DNA of 64,000 nt from assembly GCA_022072125.1 (NCBI GenBank), contig JAJVIH010000030.1, positions 42,761 through 106,760 of the forward strand, in the 5' to 3' direction. Shown here one piece after another: positions 45,511 through 56,641 of this stretch. Under the pieces are notes generated by a model. That model was not told the DNA's origin. It ran no database searches and was given only the letters and a program-made list of their open reading frames with translations. The stretch is from Myxococcota bacterium (GTDB lineage Bacteria > Myxococcota > JAJVIH01). A program made the position numbers and the translations under genes. Position 1 is the stretch's first letter, and each line of letters starts with the position of its first letter.

Positions 45511-45842
45511 ACGCGCGCCGCGACCTGGTGAGCACGGCCCTGGGGGTGATGGGCTTCAATGTGGTTCACCTGCTGGTGTTCCTCGCCAGTCCGCCATTGC
45601 TGCTGTACTGGCCGCAAACCGGGGCGTGGAGCTTCGCGCCGAAATCAGGGGATGCGATTTCGCTCTATGGTCATACCCTGTTTGCGTTGCTGGGCCTTGC
45701 GTTGGGATGGTCGGCGGGACGCCTGCTATCCCGGCCGCCATCTGGCGCCGGAGACGGACTGCTCGCGCCGGCGGTTTATGTCGCCGGACTGAGCGCGCTG
45801 GCCAATATCATTTATTTGTTCGCGGACAACCCGTTGGGTTGA
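45507..45842 (+). CDS. Small three-helix membrane protein
   Basis: A 111-residue membrane protein with three helices (GVMGFNVVHLLVFLASPPLLL, LYGHTLFALLGLALGWSAG and VYVAGLSALANIIYLFA). The first and second helices each contain a histidine. The ATG at 45507 overlaps the upstream gene stop, and that upstream gene also encodes a small polytopic protein, so the two probably form one complex. The family is not recognised. It converges on infB with a 128-base gap. Confidence 0.68.
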   Translation: MNARRDLVSTALGVMGFNVVHLLVFLASPPLLLYWPQTGAWSFAPKSGDAISLYGHTLFALLGLALGWSAGRLLSRPPSGAGDGLLAPAVYVAGLSALANIIYLFADNPLG

Positions 45843-45970
45843 ACCCGGGGGGTCACATCATGCCGCCACCGGCTGCCGGCGGAAGATTTCAGCATCCCGC
45901 TTTCCCCGCATATTCCAGCAGGACCGGGCGATCGGCCGGGTCCGGCCGTGACATGACGGGGCGGCGCCTG

Positions 45971-48727
<2,757 letters not shown>

Positions 48728-48752
48728 GTTGCTCCCTAGATCGCTTGCGCGC

Positions 48753-49268
48753 TCAACCCCTTGCAAAAACGCCCGGTATTGTAGTGCGAACCAGGCCGTT
48801 TAACAATCCAATATCCCGCTCCAGAACTTTTCTCACGCCGGTTTCCCGCACGATCAGCACATCCGCCGCGTCCGCTGGCCAGGGAAATTCCGGGTCCTCG
48901 ATCACCAGGGCGTCTTCCGGCGCCAAGGCGCCATGGCGCGCGACCGCCATTCCCTCTCCCTCCACCCGTCCGAACCGTCCGAGGCGCCTGGCCGGCTCCT
49001 CCCGCAGCATCCCGATGGCCTGCAGGGCCAGCGTCCGGGGATCCATCCGTTGGACCTGACAGCGCAGCGCCGCCGCGAATCCCCGTTTTTTCAGTCCCGC
49101 TTCCAGGCACTTCAGGTCCGGGTGGCACCATGCGCCGCGTCCGGACAGTTTGCGCCGGACATCCGGGATCATGCCGTCCGCGGTCATGGCGAAACGCAGC
49201 AGGCCGTCCCAACCAGTGATGGCCCCGCACCCCACGCAACGCCGCCGTGGTGGATGCCCGGACTTCAA
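48753..49268 (-). CDS. YlxR-family protein with C-terminal L7Ae-like region
   Basis: A 171-residue protein with an N-terminal YlxR (DUF448) domain: RRRCVGCGAITGWDGLLRF and GRGAWCHPDLKCLEAGLKK carry the conserved Arg and Cys residues. YlxR proteins bind RNA and are almost always encoded between nusA and infB, as here. The C-terminal half (ALAPEDALVIEDPEFPWPAD, ADVLIVRETG) resembles the L7Ae-like region of longer YlxR-type proteins. The start is difficult: a TTG at 49268, preceded by GGAG, lies 22 bases after the nusA stop, whereas any start further upstream lies in the Arg-rich frame overlapping nusA. Confidence 0.78.
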   Translation of the reverse strand: MKSGHPPRRRCVGCGAITGWDGLLRFAMTADGMIPDVRRKLSGRGAWCHPDLKCLEAGLKKRGFAAALRCQVQRMDPRTLALQAIGMLREEPARRLGRFGRVEGEGMAVARHGALAPEDALVIEDPEFPWPADAADVLIVRETGVRKVLERDIGLLNGLVRTTIPGVFARG

Positions 49269-49290
49269 CCGGCTCCAGTCCCCGGCGGTG

Positions 49291-50634
49291 TCAGGCGTTT
49301 TCTCCTTCCGCCGGCGGCGGCGCCGGTTGCGTGGCCGCGGCCGCGGCGGCCGCGGCGGCTTCCGCCTCGGCGCGTTCGCGGTTGTATTCGTCTTCACGCC
49401 AGCGTTCGAGCGCAATCAGGGCGATGCGATGATAACGCTCGACCGACTCCTCGCTCATTCCCGGCACCGCGATCAGGTCTTCGTCGGAGGCGTCCACGAT
49501 TTCCTGCAGCGACCGGAAGCCGTGCTCGTAAAGGATTTCCGCCATGGTCTCGCCGACGCCTTCGAGGTAGGACAGTTCGCGCAGGGCGCGCTCGCGGGCG
49601 TCCGCCGCCTTGGCCTCGCTGGTGATGTCCAGGCGCCAGCCAGTCAACTGGGCGGCCAGGCGGACGTTCTGTCCGCGCCGCCCGATCGCCAGCGAAAGCT
49701 GGTCGTCCGGCACGATGACTTCCATGGTCTTGCGGCCTTCGTCAATCAACACGCGGCTGGGTTCGGCGGGGGCCAGCGCGTTGCACACAAACCGCGCCGG
49801 GTCTGGCGACCAGGGAACGATGTCAATCTTTTCGCCGCGCAACTCCTGAACCACCGCCTGCACGCGGGAGCCTTTCATGCCGACGCAGGCGCCGACCGGG
49901 TCCACCGCGGAATCGCGGCTGGAGACGGCGATTTTGGCGCGGCTTCCCGGCTCGCGGGCGGCGCTTTCAATCCGCACGATGCCCTCCGCGATCTCCGGCA
50001 CTTCCTTTTCAAAAAGCTTCATCAACAGGCCGGGGTGAATGCGCGAGAGCACGATCTGCGGTCCTTTCAGCGCCTTGTCCACGTTGACGACATAGGCCTG
50101 CACGCGCTCGCCGGCCCGGTAGGTCTCGCGTGGGGTCTGCTGGGACACCGGCAAAATGGCCTCGGCGCGGCCCAGGTCCACGATGATATTGCCTTTCTCG
50201 AAGCGGCGCGCGGTGCCGGTGACCAGTTCGCCTTCGCGATCCTTGTATTCGTTGTAGACCATCTCCCGTTCCGCGTCGCGGACCTTCTGGATGATGACCT
50301 GTTTGGCGGTCTGCGCGGCGATGCGGCCCAGATCATCCGAATTGATCGGCATGCCCAGTTCGTCGCCAATCTGGCAGCCCGGGTCCAGCGCATGGGCCTG
50401 TTCGAGCAGGATTTCCTTTTCCGGATCCTGGATGGTTTCCACCACCTTCCGGAACTCGAAGAGTTCAACCTTGCCCAACTCCTCGTTATACATCGCCTGC
50501 AGTTCGCGATCCGGCCCGTACTTCCTGCGGGCGGCCGTCAGCATGGCGGATTCCAGCGCCTCCACCAGAACGCGCCGGTCAATGCCCTTGTCCTTCCCGA
50601 CCTGATCAATGATTTGGCTCAATGTCGGTTCCAT
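49291..50634 (-). CDS. nusA: Transcription termination/antitermination factor NusA
   Basis: A 447-residue RNA-polymerase-binding factor that modulates pausing, termination and antitermination. The N-terminal domain ([18 protein letters not shown]) is followed by an S1 domain ([19 protein letters not shown]) and two KH domains ([30 protein letters not shown] and [19 protein letters not shown]). Near the C-terminus are helix-hairpin-helix-like segments ([32 protein letters not shown]). The tail is Ala/Glu-rich. It follows rimP by three bases, so they are coupled. Confidence 0.97.
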   Translation of the reverse strand: MEPTLSQIIDQVGKDKGIDRRVLVEALESAMLTAARRKYGPDRELQAMYNEELGKVELFEFRKVVETIQDPEKEILLEQAHALDPGCQIGDELGMPINSDDLGRIAAQTAKQVIIQKVRDAEREMVYNEYKDREGELVTGTARRFEKGNIIVDLGRAEAILPVSQQTPRETYRAGERVQAYVVNVDKALKGPQIVLSRIHPGLLMKLFEKEVPEIAEGIVRIESAAREPGSRAKIAVSSRDSAVDPVGACVGMKGSRVQAVVQELRGEKIDIVPWSPDPARFVCNALAPAEPSRVLIDEGRKTMEVIVPDDQLSLAIGRRGQNVRLAAQLTGWRLDITSEAKAADARERALRELSYLEGVGETMAEILYEHGFRSLQEIVDASDEDLIAVPGMSEESVERYHRIALIALERWREDEYNRERAEAEAAAAAAAAATQPAPPPAEGENA

Positions 50635-50637
50635 CCA

Positions 50638-51180
50638 TCACTCCGTGGTTTCCTCGTTGTCCTGGTCAAACTCCCAGACCACATGGGCCCGGGCGGCAGA
50701 CGCGATAGGAATCGCAATCCGCCGTCCATTTTCCTCCACCACCGCCTCGCCAGCCTCCGCGGAGACCAGCCTGCCGGTGATTTTTTTCCGGCCTTCCACC
50801 GGAGCGGCCAGTTTGATCTGCATCCGGCAGCCCACCGCCAGCCGCCAGTCGCGGTCGCGCCGCACCGGGCGGTCCAGTCCTGGAGACGACACCTCCAGGT
50901 GGTAGCGGCCGGGGATGATCTCCTGCGTGTCGAGCAGTTCATCCAGCGCCCTCGACACCTGCGAACAGTCATCGAGGGTGACGCCGCGCGCCGTCAGTTC
51001 GCCCTTTTCATCGCGCTCCGGCGGCGCGTGGAACGGGCGCTGGGCGCCGGTGCGATCCATGAAGATTCTCAGGATGCGGGAACCCTTCAGCCATTCCACT
51101 TCGATGATATCGAAGCCCATGCGCTGCACCGCGGGTTCACAGAGGGCCCAGATTTTTTCTTCCAGCACCCGATCCTGCAT
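50638..51180 (-). CDS. rimP: Ribosome maturation factor RimP
   Basis: A 180-residue protein of the RimP family, needed for assembly of the 30S subunit. Diagnostic parts are GFDIIEVEWLKGSRILRIFMD, VTLDDCSQVSRALDELLD and YHLEVSSPGLDRPVRR, followed by a C-terminal Sm-like barrel (GRLVSAEAGEAVVEENGRRI). The insertion between the first two (GAQRPFHAPPERDEKGE) is slightly longer than usual. The ATG at 51180 gives the standard length; the open frame further upstream is rejected as non-coding. It is the first gene of the cluster, with a hairpin in its leader. Confidence 0.92.
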   Translation of the reverse strand: MQDRVLEEKIWALCEPAVQRMGFDIIEVEWLKGSRILRIFMDRTGAQRPFHAPPERDEKGELTARGVTLDDCSQVSRALDELLDTQEIIPGRYHLEVSSPGLDRPVRRDRDWRLAVGCRMQIKLAAPVEGRKKITGRLVSAEAGEAVVEENGRRIAIPIASAARAHVVWEFDQDNEETTE

Positions 51181-51204
51181 TCCTGGACTGACTCCATAAA
51201 TGAC

Positions 51205-51227
51205 AAAAGGCGGGTTTAACGCCCACC
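51205..51227 (-). promoter_or_regulatory. Terminator-like hairpin in the rimP leader
   Basis: On the minus strand GGTGGG pairs with CCCGCC (one G-U), around a 7-base loop, followed by TTTT, and lies 25 bases before the rimP ATG. This resembles an attenuator. In E. coli the rimP-nusA-infB operon is feedback-controlled by NusA through leader terminators, so a similar arrangement is plausible here. Confidence 0.4.
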
Positions 51228-51418
51228 TTTCAACCGGTCGATCAAAAGAAGCCGGGCGGCTATTTAGCAGACCCCCCGTCCGCTTGCAAGAAGACCGGAG
51301 AATTTCCCGGGCTGACGGCGGCTCCGGAACAAGCGGATGACATTCTGCTGGAAGCGGGCGCGATGCGGATGATGTGATCCCTCCGGCGGGAACGCCGTCC
51401 AATACCCGTCAAAACCAA

Positions 51419-51442
51419 ACGCCCCCTTGATTCAGGGGGCGT
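51419..51442 (-). terminator. Intrinsic terminator after the 2-oxoacid dehydrogenase operon
   Basis: ACGCCCCC and GGGGGCGT form an 8-base stem with an 8-base loop. On the minus strand it is followed by TTGGTTTTGA. It lies 28 bases downstream of the E2 stop. Confidence 0.75.
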
Positions 51443-51469
51443 TGGCATGGATTGGCGCGGAAAGAACCG

Positions 51470-53224
51470 TCAGACCTGCTCGGTCCAGTTCTCCAGCAGT
51501 TCCTTCATGCGATTCAGGAACATGCCCGCGGTGGCCCCATCAATAATGCGGTGGTCATACGACAGCGACAACCACATGATCGGGCGGATGCTGATCATGT
51601 CCTCCACCACCCAGGGACGCTTGATCACGGCGCCGGTGCCGAGAATCGCCACCTGCGGCTGGTTGATGATGGGCGTACCCGTGGTGCTGCCAAACACGCC
51701 CGGATTGGTGATGGTGAATGTGCCGCCGGCGACATCCCCCGGCGAAAGCTTGCGATCACGGGCCTTGGCCGCCACTTCGGAGATCGCGCGGGCGATGCCC
51801 AGCGTATTCTTCGTGTCGGCGCCGGGAACCACCGGGACGATCAGACCCGCATTTTCCAGCGCCACCGCAATGCCCAGGTTGATGCGTTTCTTGTAGATGA
51901 TCTTGTCGCCATCCACCGATGAATTGACGATGGGGTGCTCGCGCAGCGCCACGCAGGCCGCCCGGGCGATGAACGGCATGTAGGTCAGGCTGAAGCCTTC
52001 CGCCTTCTTGAAGGCGTCCTTGCGGGCGAGGCGGATTTTGTCCACCGCGTGGAGATCCACTTCGGTGAACGAAGTGACATGGGCAGATGTGCGCTTGGAC
52101 GCCACCATATGCTCGGCGATGCTGCGGCGCATCGGCGTCATCGGCACGATCTCCACATCCTCGCCGGGTTGCCAGGCCGCGGCGGGAGCAGGCGCGGGAA
52201 CGGAAGCCGGGGCGGGGGCGGGGGCGGCCGCCGCGGCGGAAGCCATGGGGGCGGAAGCGGGGGACGGGCCCTTGCCAAGCCCCTGGGCGGCCGCGCGATC
52301 AAAATCGGCCCGGGTGACGCGGCCATGCAGGCCGGTGCCGGGAATCAGCGCGAGGTTGACGCCCTGCTCTTTCGCCAGGCGGCGAACCAATGGGGATGTC
52401 CGGCGCTTGATGAACGCCTCTTCGCTTTCTCCGGGAAGACGCTTGGCGAACGCATCGGCGGAGCCGCTCGCGGCGGCGGCGGGAGGCGAAGCGGCGGGCG
52501 CCGGGGCCGGAGCGGGCGCTGGAGCGGCCTTGGGCGCGCCTTCATAGAAGGCCGCCGTCGGGGCGTCGAGGTGCATCACCGGCTCGGTTTTCGCGGCGGC
52601 GGCGGGAGCAGGCGCGGCGGCCCCGGGTTTGGCGCCCGGCTCGCCCAAACGGGCCAGCACGGTGTTGATGGGCACCGTCTTTCCTTCGGGAACCAGAATC
52701 TCCAGCAGCACGCCGGCGGCGGGAGAGGGAATCTCCGCTTCCACCTTGTCCGTGGACACCACCAGCAGGTTTTCATCGCGCTTGACGGAGTCGCCGGGCT
52801 TCTTCAGCCAGGTCACGATGGTTCCCTCGGCGATGGATTCGCCAAGTTGCGGCATGATGACATCGGTGGTTTTGCCGCCGGACGCCGGCGCCGCGGAAAC
52901 CGCTGGCGCGGGCGGCGGCGCGGCTGGAGCCACGGGAGCGGGCGCCGGGGCCGGAGCAGCGGCCGGCGCGCGGGCGGCGGTTTCGCCTGCCTGTCCCAGG
53001 CGGGCCAGCACGGTGTTGATGGGCACAGTCTTGCCCTCGGGAACCAGAATCTCCAGCAGCACGCCGGCGGCGGGAGAAGGAATTTCCGCCTCCACCTTGT
53101 CCGTGGAAACGATCAGCAGGTTCTCGTCGCGCTTGACGGAATCGCCGGACTTCTTCAGCCAGGTCACAATGGTGCCTTCAGCGATGGATTCGCCGAGTTG
53201 CGGCATGATGACATCGGTCGCCAT
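51470..53224 (-). CDS. 2-oxoacid dehydrogenase E2 (dihydrolipoamide acyltransferase) with two lipoyl domains
   Basis: A 584-residue acyltransferase core of a pyruvate- or branched-chain-type dehydrogenase complex. Two lipoyl domains (residues 3-79 and 120-196) each carry the lipoylated lysine in STDKVEAE. They differ at only two of their first 75 residues, so the duplication is recent or kept uniform by gene conversion. Ala/Pro-rich linkers lead to the E1/E3-binding domain (SPLVRRLAKEQGVNLALIPG) near residue 295, then the catalytic domain with DHRIIDGATAG, in which the His and Asp act in acyl transfer. E3 (lipoamide dehydrogenase) is not encoded here and must be elsewhere. Confidence 0.93.
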   Translation of the reverse strand: MATDVIMPQLGESIAEGTIVTWLKKSGDSVKRDENLLIVSTDKVEAEIPSPAAGVLLEILVPEGKTVPINTVLARLGQAGETAARAPAAAPAPAPAPVAPAAPPPAPAVSAAPASGGKTTDVIMPQLGESIAEGTIVTWLKKPGDSVKRDENLLVVSTDKVEAEIPSPAAGVLLEILVPEGKTVPINTVLARLGEPGAKPGAAAPAPAAAAKTEPVMHLDAPTAAFYEGAPKAAPAPAPAPAPAASPPAAAASGSADAFAKRLPGESEEAFIKRRTSPLVRRLAKEQGVNLALIPGTGLHGRVTRADFDRAAAQGLGKGPSPASAPMASAAAAAPAPAPASVPAPAPAAAWQPGEDVEIVPMTPMRRSIAEHMVASKRTSAHVTSFTEVDLHAVDKIRLARKDAFKKAEGFSLTYMPFIARAACVALREHPIVNSSVDGDKIIYKKRINLGIAVALENAGLIVPVVPGADTKNTLGIARAISEVAAKARDRKLSPGDVAGGTFTITNPGVFGSTTGTPIINQPQVAILGTGAVIKRPWVVEDMISIRPIMWLSLSYDHRIIDGATAGMFLNRMKELLENWTEQV

Positions 53225-53251
53225 ATTCGCCTCCGTTCCGTCTCGCGTGAA

Positions 53252-54232
53252 TCAGTAAGCCATGACCTCGCGCACAGCGCCGATCAGGTCCTCGGCGTTG
53301 GGCACATAGTAGTTCTCCAAGGGTTTGGCGAAGGGCACATGTGTGTCCGGCGCGCCAATGCGGGTGACCGGGGCGTCCAGCCATGCGAAGCCTTCCTGGC
53401 CGATGTACGCCGCGATCTCGCCGCCGAATCCTCCCGTGCGCGGCGCTTCGTGAAACACGATGCAGCGGCCGGTCTTCTTGACCGACTCCAGCACGGTCTC
53501 GTGGTCCCATGGGGTGATGGTGCGGAGATCGATCACCTCAAGTTCAACGCCTTCCTTCGCCAGTTTGTCCGCGGCGATATAGGATTCGTGAACCATGTTC
53601 GCCCAGGCGACGACCGTGCAGTGACGGCCCTCGCGGCGCACCGCCGCCTTGCCCAGCGGGGTAAACACCTGATCGCCCGGCGGAATCACTTCCTTGAGGT
53701 TACGGTAAAGCCATTTGCTTTCCATGAAGATGACGGGGTTGTCATCACGGATCGCGGCCTTGAGCAGACCCTTGGCGTCGTACACATGGGCCGGCGCGAC
53801 CAGTTTGACGCCCGGCATGTTGGCGAACCAGGCCTCGGGGCAGGCGGAATGGTAGGGCCCGCCGCTGGTCTTGGCGCCGTAGGGGCCGCGGATCACGATG
53901 GGGCATTTCACATCCCACCGGTAAAGCTGCTTGGCGGCGTAGCTGCAGATTTGGTCAAAGCAGCAGGTGATGAAGTCCAGAAACTGGATTTCCGCCACCG
54001 GGCGCAGGCCGTTCATCGAAGCGCCGACGGCGGAGTCCACGATGATGCCTTCCGAGATGGGCATGTCCCACACGCGGTCGGGACCGAAATGCTCGATGAA
54101 TCCCTTGGTCAGTTTGAAGGCGCCGCCGTAGTTGGCGATGTCCTCGCCGAGCAGGAAGACCGAGGGATCGCGCTCCATTTCTTCCCAGAGCGCTTCGCGG
54201 ATCGCATTCAGGAATGTCGTCGGTTCAGCCAT
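53252..54232 (-). CDS. 2-oxoacid dehydrogenase E1 beta subunit
   Basis: A 326-residue thiamine-diphosphate-dependent E1 beta subunit. Family segments include NAIREALWEEMERDPSVFL, GEDIANYGGAFKLTKGF, DMPISEGIIVDSAVGASMNG and RGPYGAKTSGGPYHSACPE, followed by APAHVYDAKGLLKAAIRDDN. The C-terminal transketolase-type domain ends in GAPDTHVPFAKPLENYYVP. With E1 alpha it decarboxylates a 2-oxoacid and loads the acyl group on the E2 lipoate. It lies between the E1 alpha and E2 genes. Substrate (pyruvate or branched-chain) cannot be decided from the sequence alone. Confidence 0.93.
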   Translation of the reverse strand: MAEPTTFLNAIREALWEEMERDPSVFLLGEDIANYGGAFKLTKGFIEHFGPDRVWDMPISEGIIVDSAVGASMNGLRPVAEIQFLDFITCCFDQICSYAAKQLYRWDVKCPIVIRGPYGAKTSGGPYHSACPEAWFANMPGVKLVAPAHVYDAKGLLKAAIRDDNPVIFMESKWLYRNLKEVIPPGDQVFTPLGKAAVRREGRHCTVVAWANMVHESYIAADKLAKEGVELEVIDLRTITPWDHETVLESVKKTGRCIVFHEAPRTGGFGGEIAAYIGQEGFAWLDAPVTRIGAPDTHVPFAKPLENYYVPNAEDLIGAVREVMAY

Positions 54233-54277
54233 GACTGCCTGTCCTTTGAGGGTTGTTCCGGGCTTTGCCGCCTGGGA

Positions 54278-55375
54278 TCAGTAATTCTGGTTCTGCTGGA
54301 CAATCATCGTCTTCCACTTCTTGTGGCTGATGATCTTCTGGTCGGTGAATACGCCTTCAAGGGCGGTCAGCGGATCCGGGAACTTGCCCGCATCGGCCTC
54401 GTCGCTGGCCTTGACGATCATCGCACTGATTTCGTCCTCGATTTCCTTGATGCGCGCCGCGGTGATCCACTTCTTCTTGAGCAGGAACCTGGTGAAGCGC
54501 TCAATCGGATCCTTCTTCGCCCACTCCTGGAAGAGCTTTTCCGGCACATAGTCGGCGGAGTCGTGCTGGGCGTGGCCGGTCATGCGGAAGGTCTTGCATT
54601 CAATGATGGACGGACCCTTGCCGGACCGGGCGCGGTCCACCGCCCATTTGGCGGCTTCGTACACGCTTTCGGCGTCGTTGCCATCCACCACAAGGCCGGG
54701 AATGCCATAGCCAACGCCGCGCTCGGCCAGATTGACGGCCCGGTACTGGTGGTGCGTCGGCGTTCCCATGGCGTACTGGTTGTTGTTGACCATGAACACC
54801 ACCGGCAGCGAGCGCACGGAGGCGAAGTTCACTGTCTCGTGCCAGATGCCGGTGGATGTGGCGCCTTCGCCGGAGAAGGTCATGACCACGTTGGGCTGCT
54901 TTTTGATTTTGAAGGACAGCGCCACGCCCACTCCACAACCAGCGTTGTTGCCCAACTGAGAGGGGTAATTGATGATCCCCTTCTCAATCGAGCCCATGTG
55001 CATATTGCCTTCCTTGCCCTTGGTGTTGCCATTGGCCCGGCCCATGTACTGGGCGAAAATCTCCACCAGCGGAATGCCGCGGGCGACAAACACGCCCATC
55101 TCGCGGTGCGTCGGCGAGGTGAAATCGCCGTCCATGAGGTGAACGCAGGAACACAGGGAAATGCACTCCTGCCCCTTGCCGGTGTACACGCCGCCCAGGA
55201 TTTTCCCCTGCTTGGCCAGCACGCGCTCGATGCGATCCTCGACGGCTCGCAGGAGTTTCATGTTGTAGAACAGCTTCTGGTAGTCAGCCTTGCGTTTGGC
55301 TTCGGAGATCTTCGCGTCGAGCTTGGTGGGAACCGAGACCTGGTTACCTTCGGTCAGCAGGACATCTACTGGCAT
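54278..55375 (-). CDS. 2-oxoacid dehydrogenase E1 alpha subunit
   Basis: A 365-residue thiamine-diphosphate-binding subunit. The ThDP motif is present as FSGEGATSTGIWHETVNFASV, which starts with G-x-G and ends with the conserved N. The phosphorylation-loop-like region reads FRMTGHAQHDSADYVP. Segments GRANGNTKGKEGNMHMGS and YPSQLGNNAGCGVGVAL are closer to pyruvate dehydrogenases, while other parts resemble branched-chain enzymes, so the substrate is open. The ATG at 55375 is preceded by GAGGG and preferred over a TTG 42 bases upstream. It is the first gene of a three-gene operon. Confidence 0.92.
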   Translation of the reverse strand: MPVDVLLTEGNQVSVPTKLDAKISEAKRKADYQKLFYNMKLLRAVEDRIERVLAKQGKILGGVYTGKGQECISLCSCVHLMDGDFTSPTHREMGVFVARGIPLVEIFAQYMGRANGNTKGKEGNMHMGSIEKGIINYPSQLGNNAGCGVGVALSFKIKKQPNVVMTFSGEGATSTGIWHETVNFASVRSLPVVFMVNNNQYAMGTPTHHQYRAVNLAERGVGYGIPGLVVDGNDAESVYEAAKWAVDRARSGKGPSIIECKTFRMTGHAQHDSADYVPEKLFQEWAKKDPIERFTRFLLKKKWITAARIKEIEDEISAMIVKASDEADAGKFPDPLTALEGVFTDQKIISHKKWKTMIVQQNQNY

Positions 55376-55647
55376 GGCGCCCTCGGACGGATGGGTTGGG
55401 TGTTGTTCGCCGGACAATCCGGTCGCGGGGAATTTCGGGCGAGGTATTTATCCGGGTTGCCCATGTTTGCCAAGTCTTCGCGGGAGAATTTTCTCCGGAG
55501 GGAAGGTTGCTGTCCCGTCCGCGAGGTTTGACGGATTTTGGCATTTTGAACGCCAGAACCCCCGTTCCCGTTTGCGCTGGGGGATGCTTCTGAAGCACAA
55601 TCCGGCGGCGGCGCGTTTCCGCACAAATATCAGGAGCAGGGTTCGCC

Positions 55648-56589
55648 ATGGGAGTCATCATCAAAACCGCGACCAACTCGTCCGAACTGGATCACCTGTA
55701 TCAGGTGCGGCACAAGGTGCTGGCGGAGGAACTGCAACTTCTGGAAACCCATCCCACCGGGCGGATTTATGATCGCTATGATGGATACCCGGAAACCACG
55801 AATATCATTGTGGTGGCCGATGGCCATGTGGCGGGCGGCATTCGCATGACGGAGCGGTCCGAGGCGGGCGTGCGCGCGGATGAACTCTTCGATTTCTCCC
55901 CATGGCTGCTGAATGGCGCGCGCGCCGCGGATTGTTCCTATTACTGCCTGACGGAGGAATACCGGAAATACCCCGGACTGACCAAGGCGCTGCTCGGCAT
56001 GGGGTTTGCGTGGGCCAACTCGCGCAACATCAAGCAGGTGCTGAATCCGGCGCCCGCGACGCTGCAGGGCGTCTTCGAAACCTATAATTTCCGCGGCGTC
56101 GCGGAAACGGGCGTCCACAAGGCCGGAGCGCCCATCTGGCCCGGCATCCTCGACATGGACGAACTGGACGATGTGATGTTCGAGTTCGCCCTTCGCCACG
56201 GCATGAAGAATATCGGCGACCGCTTCCAGCGGGAGTTTTTCAGGGCCGGAGAACTGGTGATTCAGCAGGGCGATCCCGCATCCACCTGCTACGTGATTCT
56301 GGACGGCGAGGCGGAAGTCAGGGTGTATGCGCCGGGCGAACTGCAGCCCCGTCCGGTCAAGCGCCTTCGCCCCGGAGAGATGTTCGGCGAACTGGCGCTG
56401 CTGACCGACCGTCCACGCACCGCCACCGTGGCCGCGCTGACGGAACTGTCGGTCATGGTCATGGATCGCTACGAATTTCTCGAAAGCCTGCGCCACGGCA
56501 GCGACACCGCGCTGTCCATCATGCGCATGATCGCCGACCGCATGTCGGACACCCTGCAGGCCGCCATGCTCAACCAGCCGAAGTCCTGA
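55648..56589 (+). CDS. LuxI/FeeM-like acyltransferase fused to a cyclic-nucleotide-binding domain
   Basis: A 313-residue fusion. Residues about 1-175 resemble the autoinducer synthase/N-acyl amino acid synthase type of GNAT fold: YQVRHKVLAEEL, then GRIYDRYDGYPETTN and VAGGIRMTE correspond to the LuxI Arg (R21), Asp pair (D42, D45) and Arg (R66). Residues about 193-290 form a cyclic-nucleotide-binding domain: GELVIQQGDPASTCYVILDG and the phosphate-binding cassette GEMFGELALLTDRPRTATV (243-261) with its conserved FGE and Arg. There is no signal peptide or membrane segment. The catalytic half may be controlled by cAMP or cGMP. It is a single gene on the opposite strand to its neighbours. The acyl donor and acceptor are unknown. 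Confidence 0.78.
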   Translation: MGVIIKTATNSSELDHLYQVRHKVLAEELQLLETHPTGRIYDRYDGYPETTNIIVVADGHVAGGIRMTERSEAGVRADELFDFSPWLLNGARAADCSYYCLTEEYRKYPGLTKALLGMGFAWANSRNIKQVLNPAPATLQGVFETYNFRGVAETGVHKAGAPIWPGILDMDELDDVMFEFALRHGMKNIGDRFQREFFRAGELVIQQGDPASTCYVILDGEAEVRVYAPGELQPRPVKRLRPGEMFGELALLTDRPRTATVAALTELSVMVMDRYEFLESLRHGSDTALSIMRMIADRMSDTLQAAMLNQPKS

Positions 56590-56641
56590 GCGGATTGACG
56601 GATGCAAGCAGTCAGGCCGGAAGGAAGGGCGTTCGCCCCGC

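Noticed and set aside
49150..51219. Long open frame opposite nusA and rimP (689 codons, plus strand)
   Set aside because: It runs antisense through nusA, rimP and part of ylxR, all clear genes, and shows no family or signal.
51935..55531. 1198-codon open frame opposite the 2-oxoacid dehydrogenase genes
   Set aside because: Gly/Arg/His-rich shadow of three strongly conserved genes.
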